Positions 33,309 to 41,306 of a DNA stretch of 64,000 nucleotides are shown here, piece after piece. A model generated the notes under the pieces. The model saw only the letters and a list, made by a program, of their open reading frames with translations, was not told the DNA's origin and ran no database searches. The stretch lies in the NCBI GenBank assembly GCA_045539515.1, contig JAZQFN010000039.1:18955-82954 (forward strand). Reading direction: 5' to 3'. The stretch is from RGIG8748 sp045539515 (GTDB taxonomy: Bacteria; Bacillota; Clostridia; UMGS1810). The position numbers and the translations under genes were made by a program. Each line of letters opens with the position of its first letter. Within the stretch, counting starts at the first letter, position 1.

Positions 33309-34157
33309 ATGAGAAACTTAGCAAACCCTGCCGTAGTTAAAGATATTTTAAGAGAAAACGGCTTTACTTTTTCCAAGTCTTTGGGACAGAACTTCCTTAT
33401 TGACGAAAATGTACTTACGGATATTGTGGAAAGCTCCGGCATTGAAGAAGCCAATGTACTTGAGGTAGGACCGGGATTCGGCACCCTTACCCAAAGGCTG
33501 TGTGCCCATGCAAAAAAGGTTGTATGTGTAGAAATTGACTCTTCTGCCATACCGATACTCAAAAAGAATCTGGAAGAATGTACAAATCTTGAAATAGTCC
33601 ATGCCGACATCATGAAGACCGATATACCCGGACTTGTAAAACGGGAATTTGGTGACGGCAAAGTTAAGGTATGCGCAAACCTTCCGTATTACATTACAAG
33701 TCCTGTAATTATGGAGCTTCTTAATCCCGAATTGCCCATAGAAGACATCACGGTAATGATACAGAAGGAAGTTGCCGAAAGGATAAATGCCAAAGCCGGA
33801 ACCAAAGACTACGGTGTGCTTACTCTTACCGTTGGATTTTATGCCACAACGGAAATCATAACCATTGTTCCTCCGTCGGCATTTATGCCGCCTCCCAAGG
33901 TAAGCTCCGCGGTAATAAAGCTTACCATGCGGGACAAGCCCCCGGTTGAGGTTAACAGCGAAGAAACATATTTCAAAGTAATAAAAGCAGCTTTTGCTCT
34001 ACGCAGAAAAACCCTCTTAAATGCCCTTGGTTCTGCAAACTTAGGCAAATCCAAGGAAGAAATAGCACTTATACTGGAAAAAACAGGTATAGACCCCAAG
34101 CGAAGAGGAGAAACTCTTACAGACAAAGAGTTTGCTCTCCTTGCAAATGAATTCTGA
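33309..34157 (+). CDS. rsmA: 16S rRNA dimethyladenosine transferase RsmA/KsgA
   Basis: The 282-residue enzyme dimethylates A1518 and A1519 near the 3' end of 16S rRNA. Signatures are KSLGQNFLIDENVL, motif I VLEVGPGFGTLTQRL, VCANLPYYITSPVIM (the NLPY catalytic motif) and MIQKEVAERI. A GTG 3 codons earlier overlaps the GGAGTGA ribosome site, so ATG at 33309 is preferred. It leads a short plus-strand run with the patatin gene 14 bases later. Confidence 0.97.
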   Translation: MRNLANPAVVKDILRENGFTFSKSLGQNFLIDENVLTDIVESSGIEEANVLEVGPGFGTLTQRLCAHAKKVVCVEIDSSAIPILKKNLEECTNLEIVHADIMKTDIPGLVKREFGDGKVKVCANLPYYITSPVIMELLNPELPIEDITVMIQKEVAERINAKAGTKDYGVLTLTVGFYATTEIITIVPPSAFMPPPKVSSAVIKLTMRDKPPVEVNSEETYFKVIKAAFALRRKTLLNALGSANLGKSKEEIALILEKTGIDPKRRGETLTDKEFALLANEF

Positions 34158-34171
34158 AAGAAGGTAGTTTG

Positions 34172-35020
34172 ATGACAGGTCTTATAGTAGAAGGCGGAGC
34201 AAGCCGCACATACTTTGCCGTAGGGGTAATGGACGTCATGATGGAAAACGGCATTGCTGTGGATTACATCGGCGGAGCATCTGCCGGCATAGCCAACGGC
34301 GTAAGCTACGCTTCAAATCAGATAGGCAGAAATATAGAAATAGGCACAAAACACCTTCCCTTAAAATGCTACAGCGGACTGAGGCACCTTCTGAATCCCA
34401 AAAACAGGAGCCTTTACAATATTGATTATGTGTTTAACAGAGTACCCAATGAGCTTGTTCCCTTCGACTATGAAGCATACGGCAGATTTCCCGGTATCGT
34501 TGAAGCGGCAGTAACCAATGTAGAAACAGGCAAATGCGAATATCTGCCAATAAAAAACTCTCGCTCCGGATGGGATATAATAGTGGCAAGCTGCTCTTTG
34601 CCGATTATGTTTCCCATAGCAAATATAGACGGCAAAAAATATCTTGACGGCGGAATAACTGATGCTGTACCCTTTGGCAGAGCTATTGAAATCGGATGCG
34701 ACAAGCTGATTGTAATACTATCCCGTGAACGCTCATACATAAAACCGTCGGGCGGTGCGGAAGGGATGTCATCCCTTGCTTTCAGGAAATACCCTGACTT
34801 TGCCGAGGCACTTAAAAACCGCAGTAATATGTATAACTCGCAAAGAGAAGAACTTTTTGAACTGGAGAAGCAAGGCAAAGCCCTTGTAATAGCACCGGAA
34901 GACACAAAAAACTGGAAGCGTACGGAAAACAAAGCAGAAAAAATCCGTGCAATATATGACAAAGGCTACAAAACAGGCATAGAATACATACAAAAAATCA
35001 AAGATTACATAAAGGACTGA
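34172..35020 (+). CDS. Patatin-like phospholipase family protein
   Basis: The 282-residue protein has the patatin catalytic dyad. The oxyanion-hole glycine-rich EGGASRTYFAVGVMD is near the start, the nucleophile elbow is GASAG (S37), and the Asp is in KKYLDGGITDAVPFG (D159). This matches the bacterial YjjU/RssA-like group of lipid acyl hydrolases. It has no signal peptide. ATG at 34172 is chosen; a TTG one codon earlier is possible. It lies between rsmA and the chromate transporter genes. Confidence 0.93.
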   Translation: MTGLIVEGGASRTYFAVGVMDVMMENGIAVDYIGGASAGIANGVSYASNQIGRNIEIGTKHLPLKCYSGLRHLLNPKNRSLYNIDYVFNRVPNELVPFDYEAYGRFPGIVEAAVTNVETGKCEYLPIKNSRSGWDIIVASCSLPIMFPIANIDGKKYLDGGITDAVPFGRAIEIGCDKLIVILSRERSYIKPSGGAEGMSSLAFRKYPDFAEALKNRSNMYNSQREELFELEKQGKALVIAPEDTKNWKRTENKAEKIRAIYDKGYKTGIEYIQKIKDYIKD

Positions 35021-35024
35021 AGCT

Positions 35025-35573
35025 ATGAAAAAATTATGGGAATTATTTATTACTTTTTTTAAAATAGGCGGCTTTACCTTTGGCGGCGGTTACGCAATGA
35101 TACCTCTCATACAGAAAGAAGTTGTAGACAACAAAAAGTGGGTATCCGATGAAGATATACTGGACATAGTAGCCATTGCAGAATCCACCCCCGGGCCTAT
35201 TGCAATTAACTCTGCAACCTTCATAGGTTATAAAACAGCAGGGGTGTTGGGATCATTTTTTGCCACATTGGGCGTTGTGCTTCCATCATTTATAATCATA
35301 TCAATTATAGCATATCTCCTGGAGGAGTTTGCCACATACAAGGTGGTTAAGTGGGCGTTCTTCGGCATAAGAGCCGGGGTACTATCTCTTGTAACCAAGT
35401 CCCTGTGGACAATGTTTAAAAAAGCCCCCAAGGGCGTATTGGCACTTATTATCTCCATAGTGGCTCTGGCTCTGGTGGCATTTGTTAAGCTTAATGCCCT
35501 CATCGTTATAGGTCTTGGTGCCATAGTGGGACTTGTGTCCTCCGAAATTAAAAGAAGGAGGGTAAAACGATGA
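35025..35573 (+). CDS. Chromate transporter family, first half (CHR domain)
   Basis: The 182-residue membrane protein has one CHR domain. It carries FKIGGFTFGGGYAMIPLIQK and ESTPGPIAINSATFIGYK, the conserved N-terminal signature and the PGP motif, with about six membrane helices. In Firmicutes the transporter is often split into two paired single-domain proteins, as here. The true substrate is uncertain; chromate/sulfate antiport is known for some family members. It overlaps the next gene by 4 bases. Confidence 0.9.
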   Translation: MKKLWELFITFFKIGGFTFGGGYAMIPLIQKEVVDNKKWVSDEDILDIVAIAESTPGPIAINSATFIGYKTAGVLGSFFATLGVVLPSFIIISIIAYLLEEFATYKVVKWAFFGIRAGVLSLVTKSLWTMFKKAPKGVLALIISIVALALVAFVKLNALIVIGLGAIVGLVSSEIKRRRVKR

Positions 35574-36133
35574 TATACGCAAAACTGTTTCTCACCTTCC
35601 TTAAAATCGGTGCCTTTACCTTCGGCGGAGGTTACGCTATGCTTCCCCTTATTCAGGAAGCCGTTCTCTCCGAAAAATGGGCATCGGCAGAGGAGCTTAT
35701 TAACTTTGTTGCTGTAAGCGAAAGTACCCCCGGTCCCTTTGCCATAAATATGGCAACCTATGTAGGCATAACTCAGGGAGACCTTTTAGGCGCGTTCCTG
35801 TCAACTCTGGGTGTGGTTGTGCCTTCGTTTGTAATAATACTCACAGTTGCAAAATTCTACGAAAAATTTAAGAACAGCCGAATAGTATCCGGCTGTATGA
35901 CAGGTCTTAAAAGTACCGTTATAGGTCTTATTGCCGCGGCACTTATCTCCATGGCAATAACCGTGTTTATACCCGAAGATGGCATCGATGCCATAAAGTG
36001 GATACCCTTTGGGGCAGCTGCAATTATTTACGGAGCAATGACCTTCCTTTCCTTTAAAAAGGTACATCCCATATTGATTATAGTCATTTCCGCATCTGTG
36101 GGAATAGGTCTGGGATACGCAGGAGTAATATAA
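35570..36133 (+). CDS. Chromate transporter family, second half (CHR domain)
   Basis: The 187-residue partner of the preceding gene has the same signature: LKIGAFTFGGGYAMLPLIQE and SESTPGPFAINMATYVG, then several membrane helices. The ATGA overlap with the first half shows translational coupling and supports a heterodimeric antiporter of opposite-topology subunits. A bidirectional terminator follows. Confidence 0.9.
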   Translation: MIYAKLFLTFLKIGAFTFGGGYAMLPLIQEAVLSEKWASAEELINFVAVSESTPGPFAINMATYVGITQGDLLGAFLSTLGVVVPSFVIILTVAKFYEKFKNSRIVSGCMTGLKSTVIGLIAAALISMAITVFIPEDGIDAIKWIPFGAAAIIYGAMTFLSFKKVHPILIIVISASVGIGLGYAGVI

Positions 36134-36151
36134 ACAATCAAATTTTTACAC

Positions 36152-36183
36152 AAAAACCCTCTCGAAAAATCGAGAGGGTTTTT
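36152..36183. terminator. Bidirectional terminator between chromate transporter and ddh
   Basis: AAAAACCCTCTCG and CGAGAGGGTTTTT pair with a 6-base loop, serving both convergent transcripts. Confidence 0.9.
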
Positions 36184-36192
36184 CAATTAATA

Positions 36193-37179
36193 TTAAAGTA
36201 AATGAGCTCTTAATTCTTCCCCTGATTTATCGGAAAGATATGCAGGAGCAACATCAAATACTGTTTTGCAGCCCTTTGCACCTTCCTTATTCAAACGATA
36301 GGCAGCTCTTGCATATGCAGTAAGCACCGAAGCGGTAAATTCGGGGTTGGAATCAAGTTTTAAACTGTATTCAATAATATGCTTGTTTTCTCCGTTTATG
36401 CCTGTTTTTCCGCTGCGGATTACAAAACCGCCGTGGGCAATGCCGCTGTGATTTGCTTTAAGCTCTTCCATGGAAATAAAGTTTACTATTGTATCGTAAT
36501 CTGCAAAGTAGTTGGGCATGGTTACGATTTCGCTCTTTATTCTATCAAGGTCTGCCCCCTCCTCTGCTACTACAAAACATTCTCTTAAATGCTTATCTCT
36601 TGTGGTAAGCTCGGGTGCTTTTCCTGAACGAACTGCATCGAGGGCTTCTTCCTTGGGAATGGTATACTGCCTTGCATCAAGTACGCCCTCTATTCTGCGA
36701 ATGGCATCGGAGTGACCCTGGCTTACGCCCTTGCCCCAGAAGGTATAGTCCTCTCCGTCGGGAAGAACTGCACCGGCGTACATTCTGTTTAAAGAGAACA
36801 TACCGGGATCCCAACCTACTGAAATTATACCCACCTTGCCGCTTTCTTTGGCAACTTTATCCACATTTTCAAAATGCTCAGGGATGCGTGCGTGGGTGTC
36901 AAAACTGTCTATTACGTTAAAATACTTTGCCATTTCGGGAGTCTGAGTTGGCAGGTCTGTGGCACTTCCGCCGCAGAGAACCATTACATCTATATCATCC
37001 TTGTATTTTACTGCATCATCTGCGTGATATACGGGAACTCCTTCTGTTTTAATCTTAACTCCTGCAGGATCTCTGCGTGTAAATACCGCCGCAAGCTCCA
37101 TATCGGGGCATTTGCGTATAGCAAGCTCCACGCCTTTTGCAAGATTTCCGTAACCAAAAATACCTATTCTGATACTCAT
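36193..37179 (-). CDS. ddh: meso-Diaminopimelate dehydrogenase
   Basis: The 328-residue NADPH enzyme makes meso-diaminopimelate in one step from tetrahydrodipicolinate, feeding lysine and peptidoglycan synthesis. Signatures are SIRIGIFGYGNLAKGVELAI (dinucleotide fold), VMVLCGGSATDLPTQTPEMA, NVIDSFDTHARIPEH, SVGWDPGMFSLNRMYA and FWGKGVSQGHSDAIRRIEGV. ATG at 37179 follows GGGAGGAA closely; more upstream starts lack a site. It is monocistronic, divergent from the RpiB-like gene. Confidence 0.97.
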   Translation of the reverse strand: MSIRIGIFGYGNLAKGVELAIRKCPDMELAAVFTRRDPAGVKIKTEGVPVYHADDAVKYKDDIDVMVLCGGSATDLPTQTPEMAKYFNVIDSFDTHARIPEHFENVDKVAKESGKVGIISVGWDPGMFSLNRMYAGAVLPDGEDYTFWGKGVSQGHSDAIRRIEGVLDARQYTIPKEEALDAVRSGKAPELTTRDKHLRECFVVAEEGADLDRIKSEIVTMPNYFADYDTIVNFISMEELKANHSGIAHGGFVIRSGKTGINGENKHIIEYSLKLDSNPEFTASVLTAYARAAYRLNKEGAKGCKTVFDVAPAYLSDKSGEELRAHLL

Positions 37180-37209
37180 AATTATTCCTCCCTGTTTCTT
37201 AATATGGTA

Positions 37210-37239
37210 AGTATAGCACATTACATACATTTTGTTCAA
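37210..37239 (-). promoter_or_regulatory. Promoter for ddh
   Basis: TTGAAC (37239-37234) and TATACT (37215-37210) on the minus strand are 18 bases apart. Confidence 0.55.
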
Positions 37240-37300
37240 GAAAAAATTTTTATAAATGTAGCACTAAATAAGAATAATATTTTGTTTAATCTTTTTATAC

Positions 37301-37330
37301 TTGCTATTTTGGCAATATATATGGTATTAT
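37301..37330 (+). promoter_or_regulatory. Promoter for the RpiB-like gene
   Basis: TTGCTA (37301-37306) and TATTAT (37325-37330) are 18 bases apart, about 37 bases before the ATG. Confidence 0.5.
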
Positions 37331-37366
37331 ATCAGTATAGTAAAAATTACCGAAAGGATGATAACA

Positions 37367-38002
37367 ATGAAAATTGCTTTAATCAACGAAAACAGCCAGG
37401 CAGCTAAGAATGCCATCATCGAAGAAACCTTAAAAAAGGTTGTAGAGCCTATGGGTCACGAAGTGCTTAACTTCGGTATGTACTCCCAGGAGGACGATGC
37501 GCAGCTTACATATGTACAGTGCGGTATACTTGCTGCAATTCTCTTAAACTCCGGTGCTGTTGACTTTGTAGTTACAGGCTGCGGTACAGGCGAAGGTGCT
37601 ATGCTCGCATTAAACTCCTTCCCCAAGGTACTTTGCGGACATGTTACAAGCCCCTTGGATGCATATCTCTTCTCTCAGGTAAACGACGGTAATGCAATCT
37701 CCATGCCTTATGCACAGGGCTTCGGATGGGGATCTGAATTAAATCTCCAGTACACCTTTGAAAAGCTCTTCGGTCAGCCCGGCGGCGGCGGATATCCCAA
37801 GGAAAGAGTTGTTCCCGAGCAGAGAAACAAGAAGATTCTCGACGGTGTTAAGGAAGTAACACACAGAGATATCCTCGACATTCTCCCCAACCTTGATCAG
37901 GAACTCTTAAAGGGCGCCATTGCAGGTCCTAAGTTCTCCGAACTTTTCTTTGCTAACTGCAAATGCGACAAAATGGCTGAATACATTAAGTCTATTCTTT
38001 AA
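37367..38002 (+). CDS. RpiB/LacAB-family sugar-phosphate isomerase with C-terminal extension
   Basis: The 211-residue protein has an RpiB-like core. MKIALINENSQAAKNAIIEE opens the fold and VVTGCGTGEGAMLALNSFP contains the catalytic-cysteine loop (C72). The core continues through VNDGNAISMPYAQGFGWG. About 55 residues beyond the usual 150-residue length form an extension (ERVVPEQRNKKILDGVKEVT), as seen in a separate RpiB-like subgroup. The substrate is probably a pentose or hexose phosphate, but its identity is open. GAAAGGATG precedes the ATG. A lipoprotein gene follows by 22 bases. Confidence 0.85.
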   Translation: MKIALINENSQAAKNAIIEETLKKVVEPMGHEVLNFGMYSQEDDAQLTYVQCGILAAILLNSGAVDFVVTGCGTGEGAMLALNSFPKVLCGHVTSPLDAYLFSQVNDGNAISMPYAQGFGWGSELNLQYTFEKLFGQPGGGGYPKERVVPEQRNKKILDGVKEVTHRDILDILPNLDQELLKGAIAGPKFSELFFANCKCDKMAEYIKSIL

Positions 38003-38024
38003 TAGCTGAAAAAGGAGCCTGAAA

Positions 38025-38510
38025 ATGAAAAATTTCAAACTCATTTCTATTGTAACAATTGTTGTAATGCTCGCTTCCTTTATGGTAGGCTGCAGCGGTG
38101 CGGCAGATGAATTTACTGTTTATATTAATGAAACATCTTATGACATTCTTCAGGACGAAGACGATGTAATAAGAAAGCTCGACCCTAACGCGGATGATTC
38201 TACAATCGTTAATCAGCTTGAAACAGAAGTAATTCCCGGTTACAAGGATCTGATTGAAAAAGCAAAGAAGCTTTCTTTCGAAGAAGAAAGCATCGAAGAC
38301 CTCAACGACATTTTGGTTGAATATCTGGAAGAAAAGCTCAAAATGTACGAAGCCTATTATGGTGTTTACACAACCAACGATGTTGATGAAATTGAAAACT
38401 TCTCCGCACAGCTAAGTGCATCTTCGGAAAAAGCTCGCGAAATTAACGATAAATTCTCTGATAAAAGAGATAAGCTTGCAAAAGAATATGGCGTGGAGCT
38501 TATAAACTGA
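38025..38510 (+). CDS. Small predicted lipoprotein, helical
   Basis: The 161-residue protein has a lipoprotein signal sequence with lipobox FMVGC (C24 region), so it is likely anchored to the outer face of the membrane. The mature part is acidic and mostly helical (LIEKAKKLSFEEESIEDLND). The family is not recognised. AAAGGAGCC precedes the ATG. A terminator follows immediately. Co-transcription with the RpiB-like gene is likely, though a functional link is not obvious. Confidence 0.8.
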   Translation: MKNFKLISIVTIVVMLASFMVGCSGAADEFTVYINETSYDILQDEDDVIRKLDPNADDSTIVNQLETEVIPGYKDLIEKAKKLSFEEESIEDLNDILVEYLEEKLKMYEAYYGVYTTNDVDEIENFSAQLSASSEKAREINDKFSDKRDKLAKEYGVELIN

Positions 38511-38521
38511 CACCCACCACA

Positions 38522-38555
38522 AAAGCCACCGGTTTCCTACGAATCCGGTGGCTTT
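38522..38555 (+). terminator. Terminator after the lipoprotein gene
   Basis: AAAGCCACCGG and CCGGTGGCTTT form an 11-bp stem with a 12-base loop. Confidence 0.8.
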
Positions 38556-38559
38556 AAAA

Positions 38560-38588
38560 TTGACACACAGTTATCTTTGTTGTATAAT
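38560..38588 (+). promoter_or_regulatory. Consensus promoter for the O-acyltransferase pair
   Basis: TTGACA (38560-38565) and TATAAT (38583-38588) match consensus exactly with 17-base spacing. Confidence 0.85.
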
Positions 38589-38624
38589 GTGTAATATAAT
38601 TTTTTAATTAGCGGAGAGATTGCA

Positions 38625-40118
38625 ATGTTATTTAATTCCCTTCACTTTTTAATATTTTTCCCAGTAGTATGTCTTGTGTATTTTGCCATACCCAAAAAAG
38701 TAAAATGGGTGTGGCTTCTTGGTGCAAGCTATTATTTTTATATGTGCTGGAATCCCAAGTATGCCCTGCTTATGTTTACTTCAACCTTTATAACATGGCT
38801 GAGCGGATACTTCATAGACAAATTCAACCGGGTAGAAAATCCCTCAAAATCCAAGTTGCTTAAAAACATTACCGTAGGCGTAAGCTTTGTATCCAACCTG
38901 GCAATACTCTTTTTCTTTAAATACTTTGATTTTGCCGTGGAGAATTTAAACAGAATTCTTGCCGCAGTTAATATTCAGGCGGTCAATCCATCCTTTGATG
39001 TGGTGCTTCCTGTGGGAATATCCTTCTATACCTTCCAAGCGCTAAGCTACACTATGGATGTATACCGCAAGGACATACCCTGCGAAAAAAATCTCTTCAG
39101 ATATATGCTCTTTGTATCCTTCTTCCCTCAGCTTGTGGCAGGACCCATAGAGCGCTCCAAAAATCTTATCCATCAGCTTAAAGAGAACCACAGCTTTAAC
39201 TGGCAGAAAGTTAAAAGCGGAATCTTCCTTATGCTGTGGGGATTCTTTCAGAAGCTGGTTATTGCCGACAGAGCCGCCATTGCGGTAAATGCCGTCTACA
39301 ACAATCACTCTGCTTTTGGCGGGACGGAAATTGCAGTTGCTACGGTTTTGTTTGCCCTGCAGATATACTGCGACTTTTCCTCATATACTGATATTGCCCG
39401 CGGTGCAGCACGCATTATGGGTATAGAGCTTATGGAAAACTTCAAACAGCCATACTTTGCCCGTTCCATTGCTCAGTTCTGGCGCAAATGGCACATATCC
39501 CTTTCCGGATGGTTCAGAGATTACCTCTATATTCCTCTGGGCGGTAACCGCAAGGGCACACTTCGCAAATATATAAACATAATGATAGTATTTTTTGCAA
39601 GCGGTTTGTGGCACGGAGCGAGCTGGAACTTTGTAATCTGGGGTATACTCCACGGTGGATATCAGATTATAGGCGCCATTACGGAGCCTGCGCGCAATAA
39701 GCTGTGCTCGGCTTTGTCAATTAATAAAAATGATACTCTCCACAAGGCATTTCAGGTTATGTTTACATTTATGCTTGTATGCTTCGGATGGATATTCTTC
39801 CGTGCAAACAATATGACCGATGCCCTGATAATGGTTAAAAAGATATTTACGGACTTCAGCCTGTGGACATTTACCGACGGCGGTATATTCAATATGGGTC
39901 TGGACTGGTTCAATATCCTTGCACTTTTTGTTTCGGTTATTGTGCTTTTCGGCATAAACTTAGCTCGTCACAAGGGAATATCCCCATCGGCTATGATAAT
40001 CCGTACAAACGGAATCATACGAATTGTACTGGGACTTGTAATCCTGTTTACCATATTGATATTCGGAATATACGGCCCCGGCTACAGCGAGAGCCAATTT
40101 ATATATTTCCAGTTTTAG
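38625..40118 (+). CDS. MBOAT-family O-acyltransferase (AlgI/PatA/DltB-like)
   Basis: The 497-residue polytopic protein belongs to the membrane-bound O-acyltransferases. FLIFFPVVCLVYFAIP opens it, LPVGISFYTFQALSYTMDVY and FPQLVAGPIERSKNLI follow, and the active-site region SGLWHGASWNFVIWGILHG contains His330. AlgI/PatA-like members move acetyl groups across the membrane to a partner that acetylates polysaccharide. The next gene, 12 bases later, encodes such a partner. No polysaccharide synthesis genes are adjacent, so the acceptor is unknown. Confidence 0.92.
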   Translation: MLFNSLHFLIFFPVVCLVYFAIPKKVKWVWLLGASYYFYMCWNPKYALLMFTSTFITWLSGYFIDKFNRVENPSKSKLLKNITVGVSFVSNLAILFFFKYFDFAVENLNRILAAVNIQAVNPSFDVVLPVGISFYTFQALSYTMDVYRKDIPCEKNLFRYMLFVSFFPQLVAGPIERSKNLIHQLKENHSFNWQKVKSGIFLMLWGFFQKLVIADRAAIAVNAVYNNHSAFGGTEIAVATVLFALQIYCDFSSYTDIARGAARIMGIELMENFKQPYFARSIAQFWRKWHISLSGWFRDYLYIPLGGNRKGTLRKYINIMIVFFASGLWHGASWNFVIWGILHGGYQIIGAITEPARNKLCSALSINKNDTLHKAFQVMFTFMLVCFGWIFFRANNMTDALIMVKKIFTDFSLWTFTDGGIFNMGLDWFNILALFVSVIVLFGINLARHKGISPSAMIIRTNGIIRIVLGLVILFTILIFGIYGPGYSESQFIYFQF

Positions 40119-40130
40119 TGAGGTGAGCCT

Positions 40131-41159
40131 ATGAAAAATAAAATCAAATCAATCGCCTCGGCTTTAATATTTGTTTTACTGTTTATGGTTATGTTCTCCC
40201 GCGTGTCGGAAATACTATGCCGAAAAACCGTAGGCGGTGCCTGGAACTACACCGAAAAAATTTCCGGTTTCTACAACAGCCCGGAAAATGAATACGATGT
40301 AATGTTTTTCGGCTCGTCCAACACATATTGCTCCTTCAATCCCTTGGTGATGTACGAAGAAAACGGAACAAAATCCTACATTTTGGCAACCCAGAATCAA
40401 CCGGTGTGGGCATCATACACATATATGAAGGAAGCCCTCAAAACCCAAAAGCCAAAGCTTTTGGTTATGGATATATTGGCATTTACCTACGAGGAAGAAT
40501 ATGCCGACGAAGGAGTTACACACTCCTACATGGACGACCTGCCCCTTACCAAGAACAAGCTGGAGCTGGCAGAGGTTTCCGCTCCTGACTATGGAACCAG
40601 ATTTGAGCTTATATGCAATTTTGTAAAATATCACTCTCGTTGGAACGAGCTTACAGAAACAGACTTTACCTTTGACAGAGACGAAGCAAGAGACTACCTG
40701 AAAGGCTACGTTCTTTTGGAAGGGACATTTGCAGAAGCTAAATACCCCGACGGAGACACAAATGACAAAACAGACATACAACCCAAGCAAAAGGAATATT
40801 TTTACAAGATAGTAAACCTTGCAAAAGAAAACAATATACCCCTATTGTTGGTAAAGACCCCATCAAATGTTGTTAAAGAAGACCAAATGAAATTTAACAC
40901 CATAAAACAGATGGCAGAAAAAGAGGGTATTCCCTTTATAGACTTTAACCGCAGATATGAGGAGATAGGCATTAATATGGCAGAAGACTTTTTCGATAAA
41001 TCACACCTTAACTACAAGGGCGCGGAAAAGTTTACAAGATTTTTTGCAGGAGTAATTGCCAAGGAGTATCCCAACATAAAATCCAAAGATACAAATAACA
41101 CCACAGCCATGTGGGAAAAGGATATTAAAGAATACCGTAAATATATAAAATCAATTTAA
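40131..41159 (+). CDS. SGNH/AlgX-like O-acetyltransferase partner
   Basis: The 342-residue protein has one N-terminal membrane helix (ASALIFVLLFMVMFS) and an exported SGNH-hydrolase-like domain. The nucleophile Ser is in MFFGSSNTYCSF (S63), the oxyanion Asn is N64 or later, and the Asp-His pair is in FDKSHLNYKGAEKFT. It resembles DltD/AlgX/PatB partners of MBOAT proteins, which place acetyl groups on cell-wall or secreted polysaccharide. GAGGTGAG precedes the ATG. A strong terminator follows. Confidence 0.85.
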   Translation: MKNKIKSIASALIFVLLFMVMFSRVSEILCRKTVGGAWNYTEKISGFYNSPENEYDVMFFGSSNTYCSFNPLVMYEENGTKSYILATQNQPVWASYTYMKEALKTQKPKLLVMDILAFTYEEEYADEGVTHSYMDDLPLTKNKLELAEVSAPDYGTRFELICNFVKYHSRWNELTETDFTFDRDEARDYLKGYVLLEGTFAEAKYPDGDTNDKTDIQPKQKEYFYKIVNLAKENNIPLLLVKTPSNVVKEDQMKFNTIKQMAEKEGIPFIDFNRRYEEIGINMAEDFFDKSHLNYKGAEKFTRFFAGVIAKEYPNIKSKDTNNTTAMWEKDIKEYRKYIKSI

Positions 41160-41162
41160 ATG

Positions 41163-41198
41163 AAAAACGCTCGATGCCACACGGCATTGAGCGTTTTT
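41163..41198 (+). terminator. Terminator of the O-acyltransferase pair
   Basis: AAAAACGCTCGATGCC and GGCATTGAGCGTTTTT form a 16-position stem with one G-U pair and an ACAC loop. Confidence 0.9.
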
Positions 41199-41232
41199 AG
41201 GTGGATTATTTTTAAAATGAATCAAAATTAAA

Positions 41233-41268
41233 ATTCTTCGATTTCACTTCGCTTAATTCAAGATGACA
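41233..41268. repeat. Half copy of the TGTCATTCTGAACGAAG repeat
   Basis: TTCTTCGATTTCACTTCGCT and TTCAAGATGACA are close to the right end of the element at 13016-13198. The left half is absent. Confidence 0.55.
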
Positions 41269-41306
41269 TAAATCTATTGCCAACACATCATTTTTAAGTA
41301 CCACTT

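Noticed and set aside
35025..36133. Frameshifted single chromate transporter gene
   Set aside because: Each half has a complete N-terminal signature and its own start, with an ATGA overlap. Paired single-domain CHR proteins are normal in Firmicutes.
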